From JAVKFY01 sp040223615 (GTDB lineage Bacteria; Pseudomonadota; Alphaproteobacteria; GCA-2731375): a DNA stretch of 64,000 bases. Within the stretch, counting starts at the first letter, position 1, and each line of letters opens with the position of its first letter. A model generated the notes under the pieces. It worked only from the letters and a program-made list of their open reading frames with translations. It was not told the DNA's origin and made no database searches. A program made the position numbers and the translations under genes. The stretch covers positions 62,001-126,000 of the forward strand of contig JAVKFY010000005.1 in the NCBI GenBank assembly GCA_040223615.1. The letters run 5' to 3'. Positions 53,340-63,528 of this stretch are shown piece after piece.

Positions 53340-55403
53340 ATGCCGACACTGACGATCGACGGCCAGGAAGTCACGGTGGAGCCGGGCACCACGATCCTGC
53401 AGGCCTGCGAGCAGGTCGGGGTCGAGATCCCGCGCTTCTGCTATCACGAGCGGCTGTCGATCGCCGGCAACTGCCGCATGTGCCTGGTGGCGATGGAGCG
53501 CTCGCCGAAGCCGGTGGCGTCCTGCGCCATGCCGGCCGGCGACAAGATGGTGATCCACACCAACACCCCCGAAGTGCGCAAGGCGCGCCAGGGGGTGATG
53601 GAGTTCCTGCTGATCAACCATCCGCTGGACTGCCCGATCTGCGACCAGGGCGGCGAGTGCGACCTGCAGGACCAGTCCATGGCCTACGGCATGGACCACA
53701 GCCGCTTCCACGAGAACAAGCGCGCGGTCGAAGAAAAATACATGGGTCCGCTGATCAAGACCTTCATGACCCGGTGCATCCATTGCACGCGCTGCATCCG
53801 CTTCGCCACCGAGATCGCCGGCGTGGAAGAGCTCGGCGCCACCGGCCGTGGCGAGGACACCGAGATCACCACCTATGTCGAGCAGGCGTTGCATACCGAG
53901 CTTGCCGGCAACCTGGTCGACGTCTGCCCGGTCGGCGCCCTGACCAGCCGCCCCTATGCGTTCAACGCGCGGCCGTGGGAACTGCGCAAGATCGAGAGCA
54001 TCGACGCGCACGACGCCGTCGGCTCCAACATCCGAGTCGATGTCCGTGGGCGCGAAGTGATGCGGGTGCTGCCGCGCCTGCACGAGGACGTCAACGAGGA
54101 GTGGATCTCCGACAAGACGCGCCATGCCGTCGATGGCCTGCGCCGGCAGCGCCTGGACCGGCCCTACGTGCGCCGCGACGGCAAGCTGGTCGAAGCGTCG
54201 TGGGGCGAAGCCTTCCAGGCCATCGCCGACAAGGCCGGCGCGCTTGCGCCGAACCAGATCGCGGCGATCGCCGGCGACATGGTCGACGCTGAGGCGATGT
54301 TCGCCCTGAAGCAACTGATGGACGCGCTCGGCAGCCCGAACCTGGACTGCCGCCAGGACGGCGCCAAGCTGGACGATGCCGGCGGCCCGGCCGGCTGGCG
54401 CTTCAACACCACCATCGCCGGGATCGAGGACGCCGACGCCTGTCTGCTGGTCGGCACCGATCCGCGCTTCGAGGCCTCGCTGATCAACGCCCGTATCCGC
54501 AAGCGCTGGCTGGAGGGTGGCTTCCCGGTCGGCGTCATCGGCCCCGACGCCGACCTGAAGTACAAGACGAAACATCTCGGCGCCGGCCCGGCGAGTTTGA
54601 GCGAACTCGCCGGCGGCGGCACCGATTTCGCCGCCGTGCTGGACAAGGCCGAGCGGCCGATGCTGATCGTCGGCATGGGCGCGCTGGCCCGCGACGACGG
54701 CGCCGCCGTGCTCAAGGCCTGCGCCGACATCGCCGCCAAGTACGGCATGGTCGGCGACGAGTGGAACGGTTTCAACGTGCTGCACACCGCGGCCAGCCGG
54801 GTTGCCGGCCTGGCACTGGGTCTGCTGCCGGGCGAGGGCGGACGCAACGTCGCCGGCATTCTCGATGGCGCCGCCTCGGGCGACGTCGGCCTGGTCTGGC
54901 TGCTCGGCGCCGACGAGATCGACACGGCGAAGCTGAAGAACGCCTTCGTGGTCTACCAGGGCCACCACGGCGATGCCGGCGCGCACGTCGCCGACGTGAT
55001 CCTGCCCGGCGCCGCCTACACCGAGAAAGACGGCCTGTGGATGAACACCGAAGGCCGGGTGCAGCTCGGCCGCCGCGCCGCTTTCCCGCCGGGCGAGGCG
55101 CGCGACGACTGGTCGATCATCCGGGCCGCCTCGGAGCGCCTCGGCCACACGCTGCCCTACGACAACCTGCAGCAGCTTCGCCAGAAGCTGGTCGAGGCGG
55201 TGCCGGCCTTCGGACAGCTCGACACCATCGAGCCCGCGACGTTCAAAGGCGCCGGTGCGGCTGGCGACATGGCCGACGCCGCCTTCGTGAGCCCGGTCGC
55301 CGACTTCTTCATGACCAACGCGATCTGCCGTGCCTCCGACACCATGGCTCAGTGCAGCAGGATCATGGCCGAGCCAGCGGAGGCGACCGGCACCGATGGC
55401 TGA
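53340..55403 (+). CDS. nuoG: NADH-quinone oxidoreductase subunit G
   Basis: The 687-residue subunit carries several iron-sulfur clusters. The N-terminal ferredoxin domain has CYHERLSIAGNCRMCLV; the following cluster sites are HPLDCPICDQGGECDLQD and CIHCTRCIRFATEIAG. The C-terminal molybdopterin-oxidoreductase-like domain has lost its cofactor role in this family. The end overlaps nuoH by 8 bp. Confidence 0.96.
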   Translation: MPTLTIDGQEVTVEPGTTILQACEQVGVEIPRFCYHERLSIAGNCRMCLVAMERSPKPVASCAMPAGDKMVIHTNTPEVRKARQGVMEFLLINHPLDCPICDQGGECDLQDQSMAYGMDHSRFHENKRAVEEKYMGPLIKTFMTRCIHCTRCIRFATEIAGVEELGATGRGEDTEITTYVEQALHTELAGNLVDVCPVGALTSRPYAFNARPWELRKIESIDAHDAVGSNIRVDVRGREVMRVLPRLHEDVNEEWISDKTRHAVDGLRRQRLDRPYVRRDGKLVEASWGEAFQAIADKAGALAPNQIAAIAGDMVDAEAMFALKQLMDALGSPNLDCRQDGAKLDDAGGPAGWRFNTTIAGIEDADACLLVGTDPRFEASLINARIRKRWLEGGFPVGVIGPDADLKYKTKHLGAGPASLSELAGGGTDFAAVLDKAERPMLIVGMGALARDDGAAVLKACADIAAKYGMVGDEWNGFNVLHTAASRVAGLALGLLPGEGGRNVAGILDGAASGDVGLVWLLGADEIDTAKLKNAFVVYQGHHGDAGAHVADVILPGAAYTEKDGLWMNTEGRVQLGRRAAFPPGEARDDWSIIRAASERLGHTLPYDNLQQLRQKLVEAVPAFGQLDTIEPATFKGAGAAGDMADAAFVSPVADFFMTNAICRASDTMAQCSRIMAEPAEATGTDG

Positions 55404-56415
55404 GTTCTGGGACGGCTATCTCTGGCCGGGCATCGTCATCCTGGCGCAGATCCTGGTCATCGTCGTGCCGTTGCTGGTGGCGATGGCGATGCTGACCTAT
55501 GTCGAGCGCAAGGTCATGGGCGCGATGCAACTGCGCATGGGGCCGAACGTGGTCGGCCCGTTCGGCCTGCTGCAGCCCTTCGCCGACGGCCTGAAGCTGC
55601 TGGTCAAGGAAACCATCCTGCCGACGACAGCGAACAAGGCTGTGTTCCTGATGGCGCCGATGCTGACCTTCGTGCTGGCCATCGTCGCCTGGGCGGTGAT
55701 CCCGTGGGGCGAGGGGCTGGTGGTCTCCGACATCAACGTCGGCATCCTGTACCTGTTCGCGATCAGCTCGCTGGGCGTCTACGGCATCATCATGGCCGGC
55801 TGGGCGTCGAACTCGAAATACCCGTTCCTGGGCGCGCTGCGCTCGGCCGCGCAGATGGTGAGCTACGAGGTCTCGATGGGCTTCGTGATCATCACCGTGC
55901 TGCTGTGCGTCGGCTCGCTGAACATCTCCGACATCGTGCGCGCACAGAAGGACCTGTGGTTCTTCATCCCGCTATTCCCGATGTTCATCATCTTCTTCAT
56001 CTCGACCCTGGCCGAGACCAACCGCCATCCGTTCGACCTGCCGGAGGCCGAAGCGGAACTGGTCGCCGGCTATCAGGTCGAATACTCGTCGATGAGCTTC
56101 GCGCTGTTTTTCCTCGGCGAGTACATCAACATGATCCTGATGAGCGGCATGACGGCGGTGCTGTTCCTGGGCGGCTGGCTGCCGCCGCTGGATATCGCGC
56201 CGTTGAACTGGATCCCGGGGCCGATCTGGTTCGCGCTGAAGATCTCGTTGCTGCTGTTCGTGTTCATCTGGGTGCGGGCGACGCTGCCGCGCTACCGCTA
56301 CGACCAGCTCATGCGGCTCGGCTGGAAGGTGTTCCTGCCGTTCTCGCTGCTGTGGGTGGCGGTGACCGCCGGCGCGCTGGTCGCGTTCGACTGGCTGCCC
56401 GCGGCCCAAGGTTAG
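55396..56415 (+). CDS. nuoH: NADH-quinone oxidoreductase subunit H
   Basis: The 339-residue membrane subunit has eight helices and connects the quinone site to the membrane arm. Signature segments are YVERKVMGAMQLRMGPNVVG, NSKYPFLGALRSAAQMVSYE and ETNRHPFDLPEAEAELVAGY, the last with the conserved acidic residues on the quinone path. Confidence 0.96.
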   Translation: MAEFWDGYLWPGIVILAQILVIVVPLLVAMAMLTYVERKVMGAMQLRMGPNVVGPFGLLQPFADGLKLLVKETILPTTANKAVFLMAPMLTFVLAIVAWAVIPWGEGLVVSDINVGILYLFAISSLGVYGIIMAGWASNSKYPFLGALRSAAQMVSYEVSMGFVIITVLLCVGSLNISDIVRAQKDLWFFIPLFPMFIIFFISTLAETNRHPFDLPEAEAELVAGYQVEYSSMSFALFFLGEYINMILMSGMTAVLFLGGWLPPLDIAPLNWIPGPIWFALKISLLLFVFIWVRATLPRYRYDQLMRLGWKVFLPFSLLWVAVTAGALVAFDWLPAAQG

Positions 56416-56429
56416 GAGAGGCAAGGGCG

Positions 56430-56918
56430 ATGGCATTCCTGGAAGGCGGCGCGAGGGCGCTGCTGCTGACCGAGGTGCTCAAGGGCATGGGCCTGACCTT
56501 CAGGGCCATGTTCCGGCGCCGCGCCACGTTGAACTACCCCTACGAGAAGGGACCGCTCAGCCCGCGCTTCCGTGGCGAGCATGTGCTGCGCCGCTATCCC
56601 AACGGCGAGGAGCGCTGCATCGCCTGCAAGCTGTGCGAGGCGATCTGCCCGGCGCAGGCGATCACCATCGAGGCCGAGCCGCGCGCCGACGGCAGCCGGC
56701 GCACCACGCGCTACGACATCGACATGACCAAGTGCATCTACTGCGGCTTCTGCCAGGAAGCCTGCCCGGTGGATGCCATCGTCGAGGGCCCGAATTTCGA
56801 GTTCTCCACCGAGACCCGCGAGGAGCTGTACTACGACAAGGACAAGCTGCTCGCCAAAGGCGACCGCTGGGAGCGCGAGATCGCGGCCAATCTCGCCGCC
56901 GACGCGCCCTATCGCTGA
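56430..56918 (+). CDS. nuoI: NADH-quinone oxidoreductase subunit I
   Basis: The 162-residue subunit holds two [4Fe-4S] clusters (N6a and N6b) bound by CIACKLCEAICP and CIYCGFCQEACP. The N-terminal amphipathic helix region (FRAMFRRRATLNYPYEKGPL) docks it to the membrane. AAGGGCG precedes the ATG. Confidence 0.97.
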   Translation: MAFLEGGARALLLTEVLKGMGLTFRAMFRRRATLNYPYEKGPLSPRFRGEHVLRRYPNGEERCIACKLCEAICPAQAITIEAEPRADGSRRTTRYDIDMTKCIYCGFCQEACPVDAIVEGPNFEFSTETREELYYDKDKLLAKGDRWEREIAANLAADAPYR

Positions 56919-56927
56919 GTTGAACGC

Positions 56928-57542
56928 ATGATCCTCGCCGGCCTCACCTTCTACCTCTTCGCCGCGATCACCGTCGCCGCCGGTTTCATGGTGATCGCGG
57001 CGCGCAATCCCGTGCACTCGGTGCTGTTCCTGATCCTGGCCTTCTTCAGCTCGGCCGGGCTGTTCGTGCTGATCGGCGCGGAGTTCCTGGCGATGGTCCT
57101 GGTCATCGTCTATGTCGGCGCCGTCGCCGTGCTGTTCCTGTTCGTTGTGATGATGCTGGACATCAACTTCGTCGAGCTGCGCGAGGGCTTCCTGCAATAC
57201 CTGCCGATCGGCGCGGTGATCGGGCTGATCCTGCTGGTCGAGCTGCTGCTGATCCTGGGCGGCACGACGATCACGCCGGAGTTGAACCAGGCGGCGACCG
57301 CGCCGGCCCCGGCGCCATCGGAGGTGACCAACACCCACGCGCTCGGCGCGCTGCTCTACACCCGCTACATCTACCTGTTCCAGGCGGCGGGCATGCTGCT
57401 GCTGATCGCCATGATCGGCGCCATCGTGCTGACCCTGCGCAGCCGCGAGGGCGTGCGCAAGCAGTCGATCGGCCGCCAGGTGGCACGGCAGCGCTCGGAA
57501 GCCGTCGAGCTCAAGAAAGTCCAGCCGGGGCAGGGGGTGTAG
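56928..57542 (+). CDS. nuoJ: NADH-quinone oxidoreductase subunit J
   Basis: The 204-residue membrane subunit has five helices. It includes RNPVHSVLFLILAFFSSAGL and EFLAMVLVIVYVGAVAVLFL, the conserved helix 3 with its pi-bulge, and a charged C-terminal tail in the cytoplasm. Confidence 0.95.
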   Translation: MILAGLTFYLFAAITVAAGFMVIAARNPVHSVLFLILAFFSSAGLFVLIGAEFLAMVLVIVYVGAVAVLFLFVVMMLDINFVELREGFLQYLPIGAVIGLILLVELLLILGGTTITPELNQAATAPAPAPSEVTNTHALGALLYTRYIYLFQAAGMLLLIAMIGAIVLTLRSREGVRKQSIGRQVARQRSEAVELKKVQPGQGV

Positions 57543-57544
57543 CG

Positions 57545-57865
57545 ATGGAAGCCGCGCTGCAGATCGGCCTCGGCCACTACCTCTCGCTGGCCGCGATCCT
57601 GTTCACGCTGGGCGTGTTCGGCATCTTCCTGAACCGCAAGAACGTGATCATCATCCTGATGTCGATCGAGCTCATGTTGCTGGCGGTGAACATCAACCTG
57701 GTCGCCTTCTCCAGCTTCCTGGGCGATCTGGTGGGACAGGTCTTCGCGCTGTTCGTGCTCACGGTCGCCGCCGGCGAGGCGGCGATCGGCCTGGCCATTC
57801 TCGTCGTCTACTTCCGTAACCGCGGCAACATCGCGGTGGAAGACGTCAACCTGATGAAGGGCTAG
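57545..57865 (+). CDS. nuoK: NADH-quinone oxidoreductase subunit K
   Basis: The 106-residue membrane subunit has three helices and the two glutamates of the proton path (IELMLLAVNIN and AAGEAAIGLAI). The length is typical. It starts 2 bp after nuoJ. Confidence 0.96.
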   Translation: MEAALQIGLGHYLSLAAILFTLGVFGIFLNRKNVIIILMSIELMLLAVNINLVAFSSFLGDLVGQVFALFVLTVAAGEAAIGLAILVVYFRNRGNIAVEDVNLMKG

Positions 57866-57873
57866 GGCAGCAG

Positions 57874-59814
57874 ATGTATTCGGCCATCGTCTTCCTGCCG
57901 CTTATCGGCGCCTTCATCGCCGGCTTCTTCGGCCGCTGGATCGGCGACCGCGGCGCCCAGGCCGTGACCTGCGGCGGCCTGATCATCGCCGCGCTGCTCT
58001 CCCTCATCGCCTTCGTGCAGGTGACCTACGGCGGCGAGACCGAAACAGTGCAGCTGTTCACCTGGATCGACAGCGGCGCCTTCGAGGTCGGGTGGGCGTT
58101 GCGCATCGACCAGCTTACCGCGGTGATGCTGGTGGTGGTGACGGTGGTCTCCGCCGTGGTGCACGTCTACTCGGTCGGCTACATGAGCCACGATCCGCAC
58201 AAGCCGCGGTTCATGGCTTACCTGTCGCTGTTCACCTTCTTCATGCTGATGCTGGTGACGGCCGACAACTTCGTGCAGATGTTCTTCGGCTGGGAGGGCG
58301 TCGGCCTCAGCTCTTATCTGCTGATCGGCTTCTGGTTCAAGCGGCCGTCGGCCAACGCGGCCGCGATCAAGGCGTTCCTGGTCAACCGCGTCGGCGACTT
58401 CGGCTTCGGACTCGGCATTTTCGCCATCTTCATGGTCTACGGCTCGGTCGACTTCGACACCGTCTTCGCGGCGACGCCGGAGATGGTCGACAAGACCTTC
58501 CGCTTCCTGAGCTGGGACCTCGACATCCTGACCACGATCTGCCTGCTGCTGTTCGTCGGCGCGATGGGCAAGTCGGCGCAGGTGCCGCTGCATACCTGGC
58601 TGCCCGACGCGATGGAGGGCCCGACCCCGGTCTCCGCGCTGATCCACGCCGCCACCATGGTGACCGCCGGCGTGTTCATGGTTGCGCGCTGCTCGCCGAT
58701 GTTCGAGTACGCGCCGATCGCGCTGCTGGTGGTCGCTTGCGTCGGCGCCTTCACAGCCTTCTTCGCCGCAACCGTCGGCCTGGTGCAGACCGACATCAAG
58801 CGGGTGATCGCCTATTCGACCTGCTCGCAGCTCGGCTACATGTTCTTCGCTTGCGGCGTCTCCGCCTACCAGGCGGCGATCTTCCACCTGTTCACCCACG
58901 CCTTCTTCAAGGCTCTGCTGTTCCTGGGCGCCGGCTGCGTGATCCACGCCATGTCGGACGAGCAGGACATGCGCAAGATGGGCGGCATCCGCAAGATGGT
59001 GCCGATCACCTACGCGTTGATGTGGATCGGCAGTCTGGCGCTGGTCGGCTTCCCGCTGACCGCCGGCTTCTTCTCCAAGGACATGGTGCTGGAGGCCGCC
59101 TTCGGGGCGCACACGCAGGTTGGCATGTTCGCCTTCACGCTCGGCATCGCCGCCGCGGTGATGACCTCGTTCTACTCCTTCCGGCTGCTGTTCATGACCT
59201 TCCATGGCGAGCCGCGCGCCAGCCACGAGGTCATGCACCACGTGCACGAGTCGCCCTGGATCATGCTCGGCCCGCTGTTCATCCTGGCTGCCGGCGCGCT
59301 GTTCGCGGGTCTGCTGTTCTACGTCACCGGCGGCTTCATCTTCGACAACCACGAGGCGTTCTGGGGCGAGTCGATCAAGGTCCTGGTCGAGCCGTCGCCG
59401 CTGGAGGCGGCGCACCACGTGCCGCTGTGGGTCAAGGTGGCGCCGTTCGTCGCCTTTGCGCTCGGTCTGGCGGTCGCCTGGTGGTTCTACATCCGCAACC
59501 CGAAGGTGCCGGCATCGCTGGCCACCACGCACCGCGAGGCCTACCTGTTCATCCTCAACAAGTGGTACTGGGACGAGCTGTTCGACCTGATCTTCGTGCG
59601 TCCGGCGAAGTGGGTCGGCCGCTTCCTGTGGCGCCAGGGCGACGGCCGCGTGATCGACGGCTTCGGGCCGGACGGCATCGCGTCGACCGTGCTCGACCTG
59701 GCCCGGCGCGCGACCACGCTGCAGACCGGGTTCATCTATCACTATGCCTTTGCCATGCTGATCGGCGTCGCCGCGCTGGTCACCTGGTTCTTCGGCCGCG
59801 GTTTCGGAGGCTGA
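57874..59814 (+). CDS. nuoL: NADH-quinone oxidoreductase subunit L
   Basis: The 646-residue antiporter-like subunit is the distal proton pump of complex I and carries the long lateral helix at its C terminus. It shows FFGWEGVGLSSYLLIGFW with the key Glu, GKSAQVPLHTWLPDAMEGPT with the key Lys, and YSTCSQLGYMFFACG. The usual length and order hold. Confidence 0.97.
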   Translation: MYSAIVFLPLIGAFIAGFFGRWIGDRGAQAVTCGGLIIAALLSLIAFVQVTYGGETETVQLFTWIDSGAFEVGWALRIDQLTAVMLVVVTVVSAVVHVYSVGYMSHDPHKPRFMAYLSLFTFFMLMLVTADNFVQMFFGWEGVGLSSYLLIGFWFKRPSANAAAIKAFLVNRVGDFGFGLGIFAIFMVYGSVDFDTVFAATPEMVDKTFRFLSWDLDILTTICLLLFVGAMGKSAQVPLHTWLPDAMEGPTPVSALIHAATMVTAGVFMVARCSPMFEYAPIALLVVACVGAFTAFFAATVGLVQTDIKRVIAYSTCSQLGYMFFACGVSAYQAAIFHLFTHAFFKALLFLGAGCVIHAMSDEQDMRKMGGIRKMVPITYALMWIGSLALVGFPLTAGFFSKDMVLEAAFGAHTQVGMFAFTLGIAAAVMTSFYSFRLLFMTFHGEPRASHEVMHHVHESPWIMLGPLFILAAGALFAGLLFYVTGGFIFDNHEAFWGESIKVLVEPSPLEAAHHVPLWVKVAPFVAFALGLAVAWWFYIRNPKVPASLATTHREAYLFILNKWYWDELFDLIFVRPAKWVGRFLWRQGDGRVIDGFGPDGIASTVLDLARRATTLQTGFIYHYAFAMLIGVAALVTWFFGRGFGG

Positions 59815-59818
59815 TCGG

Positions 59819-61339
59819 GTGAGCGACTGGCCTCTCCTCTCTCTCGTCACGTTCCTGCCGCTGGCCGGCGCGGCCTTCATCTTCCTGTTCGCCAACGGCG
59901 AGCCGGCGGTGGCGGCGCGCAACGCGCGCGGCGTGGCGCTGCTGACCACGCTGATCACCTTCGCGCTGTCGCTGGTGGTCTGGGGCGCGTTCGATCCGGA
60001 CAATCCCGGCTTCCAGCTCGTCGAGACGGCCGCGGCGCCGTGGCTGGCCGAGGGCATCGCCTACCGGCTCGGCGTCGACGGCATCTCGCTGCTGTTCGTG
60101 GTGCTGACCGCCTTCCTGCTGCCAATCTGCGTGCTGGCGAGCTGGGTGTCGGTGACCACCCGCGTGCGCGAATACATGATCGCCTTCCTGATCCTGGAGA
60201 CGATGATGATCGGGGTGTTCGTCGCCCTCGACTTCGTTCTCTTCTACCTGTTCTTCGAGGCCGGCCTGATCCCGATGTTCCTGATCATCGGCATCTGGGG
60301 CGGGGCGCGGCGGATCTACTCGACCTTCAAGTTCTTCCTCTACACGCTGGTCGGCTCGGTGCTGCTGCTGCTCGCCGTGATCTACATGTACTTCCAGGCC
60401 GGGACCACCGACATCCCGACCCTGATGGCGTATGACTTCTCGCCCGAGGCGCAGACCTGGCTGTGGCTCGCGATGTTCGCGTCCTTCGCGGTCAAGGTGC
60501 CGATGTGGCCGGTGCATACCTGGCTGCCCGACGCCCACGTCGAGGCGCCGACGGCGGGCTCGGTGATCCTGGCCGGCGTGCTGCTGAAAATGGGCGGCTA
60601 CGGCCTGATCCGCTTCTCGATCCCGATGCTGCCGCTCGCCAGCGAGTATTTCGTGCCGCTGGTGTTCGGCCTGTCGGCCGTCGCGGTGATCTACACCTCG
60701 CTGGTCGCGCTGATGCAGGAGGACATGAAGAAGCTGATCGCCTATTCGTCGGTGGCGCACATGGGCTTCGTCACCGTCGGCCTGTTCACCTTCAACCAGC
60801 AGGGGATCGAGGGCGGCATCTTCCAGATGTTGAGCCACGGCATCGTCTCCGCCGCGCTGTTCCTGTGCGTCGGCGTGGTCTATGACCGCATCCACAGCCG
60901 CGAGATCAGCCGCTATGGCGGTCTGGTGCATCGCATGCCGGTCTACGCCTTCGTCTTCATGGTATTCACCATGGCCTCGGTCGGCCTGCCCGGCACCAGC
61001 GGTTTCGTCGGCGAGATCCTGGTGCTGATCGGCGCCTTCCAGGCCGACACATGGATCACTTTCCTGATCGCCACCGGTCTGATCCTGGGCGCAGCCTATA
61101 TGCTGTGGCTGTACCGCCGGGTGATCTTCGGCGAGCTGACCAAGGACGACCTGAAGAACATCCTCGACCTCGACCGCCGCGAGATCGCGGTGTTCGCGCC
61201 GCTGGTCGCGCTGGCGATCCTGATGGGCGTTTGGCCCGATCCGTTCCTCAACGTGATGCACGGCTCGGTCGAAAAACTGATCGGTGACTACCACGCCGCG
61301 CTCGACGCGGCGCAGGCCGTCACCACGGCGTCGCGTTAG
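59819..61339 (+). CDS. nuoM: NADH-quinone oxidoreductase subunit M
   Basis: The 506-residue antiporter-like subunit has FFEAGLIPMFLIIGIWGG with the conserved Glu, VKVPMWPVHTWLPDAHVEAP and LIAYSSVAHMGFV. The start codon is GTG at 59819, 4 bp after nuoL ends; the first residues (SDWPLLSLVTFLPLAGA) match the family. Confidence 0.96.
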   Translation: MSDWPLLSLVTFLPLAGAAFIFLFANGEPAVAARNARGVALLTTLITFALSLVVWGAFDPDNPGFQLVETAAAPWLAEGIAYRLGVDGISLLFVVLTAFLLPICVLASWVSVTTRVREYMIAFLILETMMIGVFVALDFVLFYLFFEAGLIPMFLIIGIWGGARRIYSTFKFFLYTLVGSVLLLLAVIYMYFQAGTTDIPTLMAYDFSPEAQTWLWLAMFASFAVKVPMWPVHTWLPDAHVEAPTAGSVILAGVLLKMGGYGLIRFSIPMLPLASEYFVPLVFGLSAVAVIYTSLVALMQEDMKKLIAYSSVAHMGFVTVGLFTFNQQGIEGGIFQMLSHGIVSAALFLCVGVVYDRIHSREISRYGGLVHRMPVYAFVFMVFTMASVGLPGTSGFVGEILVLIGAFQADTWITFLIATGLILGAAYMLWLYRRVIFGELTKDDLKNILDLDRREIAVFAPLVALAILMGVWPDPFLNVMHGSVEKLIGDYHAALDAAQAVTTASR

Positions 61340-61352
61340 GAGGGGGCGGACG

Positions 61353-62792
61353 ATGCACGCGCACATCTACACCCTGGCGCTGCCCGAGATCGTGCTCGCC
61401 TGTGCCGCCATGGCATTGCTCATGGTCGGCGTGTTCAAGAACGACTCCACGCGGCTGGTCGGCTGGCTCGCCGTCGCCACGCTGGCCGTCGTCGCCTGGC
61501 TGGTGCTGCAACTCCCTGACGAGCGCCAGGTCACCTTCGCCGGCATGTTCGTCAACGATCCGATGGCCAAGTTCGCCAAGGTGCTGATCCTGCTCGGCAC
61601 CGCCGGCGCGCTGATCCTGTCGCTGAACTACATCCAGCGCGAGAACATGAACCGGTTCGAGTATCCGGTGCTGTTCCTGTTGGCTGCGCTCGGCATGCTG
61701 ATGATGGTCTCGGCCAACGACCTGATATCGCTCTACATGGGCATCGAGGTGCAGAGCCTGGCGCTCTACGTCGTCGCCGCCTTCCGGCGCGAGAGCCGGC
61801 GCAGTTCCGAGGCCGGTCTGAAGTACTTCGTCCTCGGCGCGCTCAGCTCCGGCATGATGCTGTACGGCTGCTCGCTGATCTACGGCTTCACCGGCACCAC
61901 CTCCTTCGAGGGTATCCACGCTTCGATCGGCGACATCGAGCATGCCGGCCTCGGCCTGCTCGCCGGCATCGTCTTCCTGGTCGCTGGCCTGGCCTTCAAG
62001 GTCTCCGCCGTGCCGTTCCACATGTGGACGCCGGATGTCTACGAGGGCGCGCCGACGCCGGTCACCGCCTTCTTCGCGGTGGCGCCGAAGATCGCCGCGC
62101 TGGTGCTGTTCATGCGCGCGATGATCGTGCCGTTCGGCGAGATCACCGCCGACTGGCAGCAGATCATCACCTTCATCTCCATCGCCTCGATGCTGCTCGG
62201 CGCCTTCGCCGCGATCGGCCAGCGCAACATCAAGCGGCTGATGGCCTACAGCTCCATCGGCCACGTCGGCTACGCCCTGATCGGTCTGGCGGCCGGCACG
62301 CCGGAGGGCGTGCGCGGCGTGCTGGTCTACATGGCGATCTACCTGGCGATGAATGTCGGCGCCTTCGGCGTGATCTTGTGCATGCGCCGGCGCACCGGCA
62401 TGGAGGAGGACATCGGCCAGCTCGCCGGGCTGTCGCGGACCTCGCCGCTGCTCGCCCTGGCGCTTGGCATCTTCATGTTCTCGATGGCCGGCATCCCGCC
62501 GCTGGCCGGCTTCTTCGGCAAGCTCTACGTCTTCATGGCCGCGGTCAACGCCGAGCTCTATGTGCTCGCCGTGGTCGGCGTGCTGACCAGCGTGGTCGGC
62601 GCCTTCTACTATCTGCGCATCGTCAAGGTGATGTACTTCGACGACCCGGTCGAGCCGTTCGAGCCGGTCCCGGGCATGGAGATGAAGGTGGTGCTGACCA
62701 TCTGCGCCGTCTTCGTGATGTTCTTCATCCTGTACCCGGCGCCGCTGCTGACCGGGGCCGAGGCCGCGGCCGTCGCGCTCTGGCCGAGCTGA
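61353..62792 (+). CDS. nuoN: NADH-quinone oxidoreductase subunit N
   Basis: The 479-residue antiporter-like subunit has YMGIEVQSLALYVVAAF with the conserved Glu, FKVSAVPFHMWTPDVYEGAP with the conserved Lys, and LMAYSSIGHVGYAL. ATG at 61353 follows AGGAGGGGG. It ends the nuo set and is followed after 10 bp by birA, a common alphaproteobacterial order. Confidence 0.96.
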   Translation: MHAHIYTLALPEIVLACAAMALLMVGVFKNDSTRLVGWLAVATLAVVAWLVLQLPDERQVTFAGMFVNDPMAKFAKVLILLGTAGALILSLNYIQRENMNRFEYPVLFLLAALGMLMMVSANDLISLYMGIEVQSLALYVVAAFRRESRRSSEAGLKYFVLGALSSGMMLYGCSLIYGFTGTTSFEGIHASIGDIEHAGLGLLAGIVFLVAGLAFKVSAVPFHMWTPDVYEGAPTPVTAFFAVAPKIAALVLFMRAMIVPFGEITADWQQIITFISIASMLLGAFAAIGQRNIKRLMAYSSIGHVGYALIGLAAGTPEGVRGVLVYMAIYLAMNVGAFGVILCMRRRTGMEEDIGQLAGLSRTSPLLALALGIFMFSMAGIPPLAGFFGKLYVFMAAVNAELYVLAVVGVLTSVVGAFYYLRIVKVMYFDDPVEPFEPVPGMEMKVVLTICAVFVMFFILYPAPLLTGAEAAAVALWPS

Positions 62793-62802
62793 CGGGACCG
62801 GA

Positions 62803-63528
62803 TTGGCTTTCCTCCACGTCCAGCAATTCGACGCCGTCGCCAGCACCAATGACGAGGCCAAGCGGCTCGCCGCCGAGGGTGCGGCCGAGGGCACCTGGGT
62901 GATCGCCACCGAGCAGACCGGCGGCCGCGGTCGGCGCGGTCGCGTCTGGTCCTCGCCGCCGGGCAATCTCTACAGCACGCTGATACTGCGCCCGCCGGGT
63001 CCGGTCGCGGCCTTGACCGCGCTCAGCTTCGTCGCCGCCGTCGCCGTCGGCGAGGCCATGCTGACCCTCGATAGCACGCTGCCCGTCGCCTACAAGTGGC
63101 CCAACGACGTGCTGGTCGGCGGCCGCAAGGTGTGCGGCATCCTGCTCGAATCCGGTGGCACGCCGCCATGGGTCGTCATCGGCATCGGCCTCAACATCGC
63201 CCACCATCCCGACGACAGCGAACGTCCGGCAACGTCGCTGACCGCCGCCGGCGTGACGGCCTCGCTGAGCGCGGTGCGCGACTCGCTCGGCCGCGCGCTG
63301 GAGAACACTTACATGCGCTGGCGCGAACATGGCTTCGATCCGGTGCGCCAGGCCTGGCTCGCTCGTGCCATCGGGCTCGGCCAGCCGATCACGGTGCGTC
63401 TGCCGGAACGCGAGCTCAAAGGCGTGTTCGCGGCACTGGCCGACGATGGCGCGCTGCTGCTCGACCGTGACGACGGTCAGCGCCAGCGTATCGATGCCGG
63501 CGACGTGTTCCTGCCGGCCCGCGCATGA
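62803..63528 (+). CDS. birA: biotin--[acetyl-CoA-carboxylase] ligase
   Basis: The 241-residue enzyme activates biotin with ATP and attaches it to the biotin carboxyl carrier protein. It has DAVASTNDEAKRL, the ATP/biotin loop TGGRGRRGRVWSSPPGNLY, KWPNDVLVGGRKVCGILLE and IGIGLNI. There is no N-terminal helix-turn-helix, so it is the non-regulatory class. The start is probably TTG at 62803; no in-frame ATG fits. Its TGA overlaps the ATG of the RNase J gene. Confidence 0.93.
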   Translation: MAFLHVQQFDAVASTNDEAKRLAAEGAAEGTWVIATEQTGGRGRRGRVWSSPPGNLYSTLILRPPGPVAALTALSFVAAVAVGEAMLTLDSTLPVAYKWPNDVLVGGRKVCGILLESGGTPPWVVIGIGLNIAHHPDDSERPATSLTAAGVTASLSAVRDSLGRALENTYMRWREHGFDPVRQAWLARAIGLGQPITVRLPERELKGVFAALADDGALLLDRDDGQRQRIDAGDVFLPARA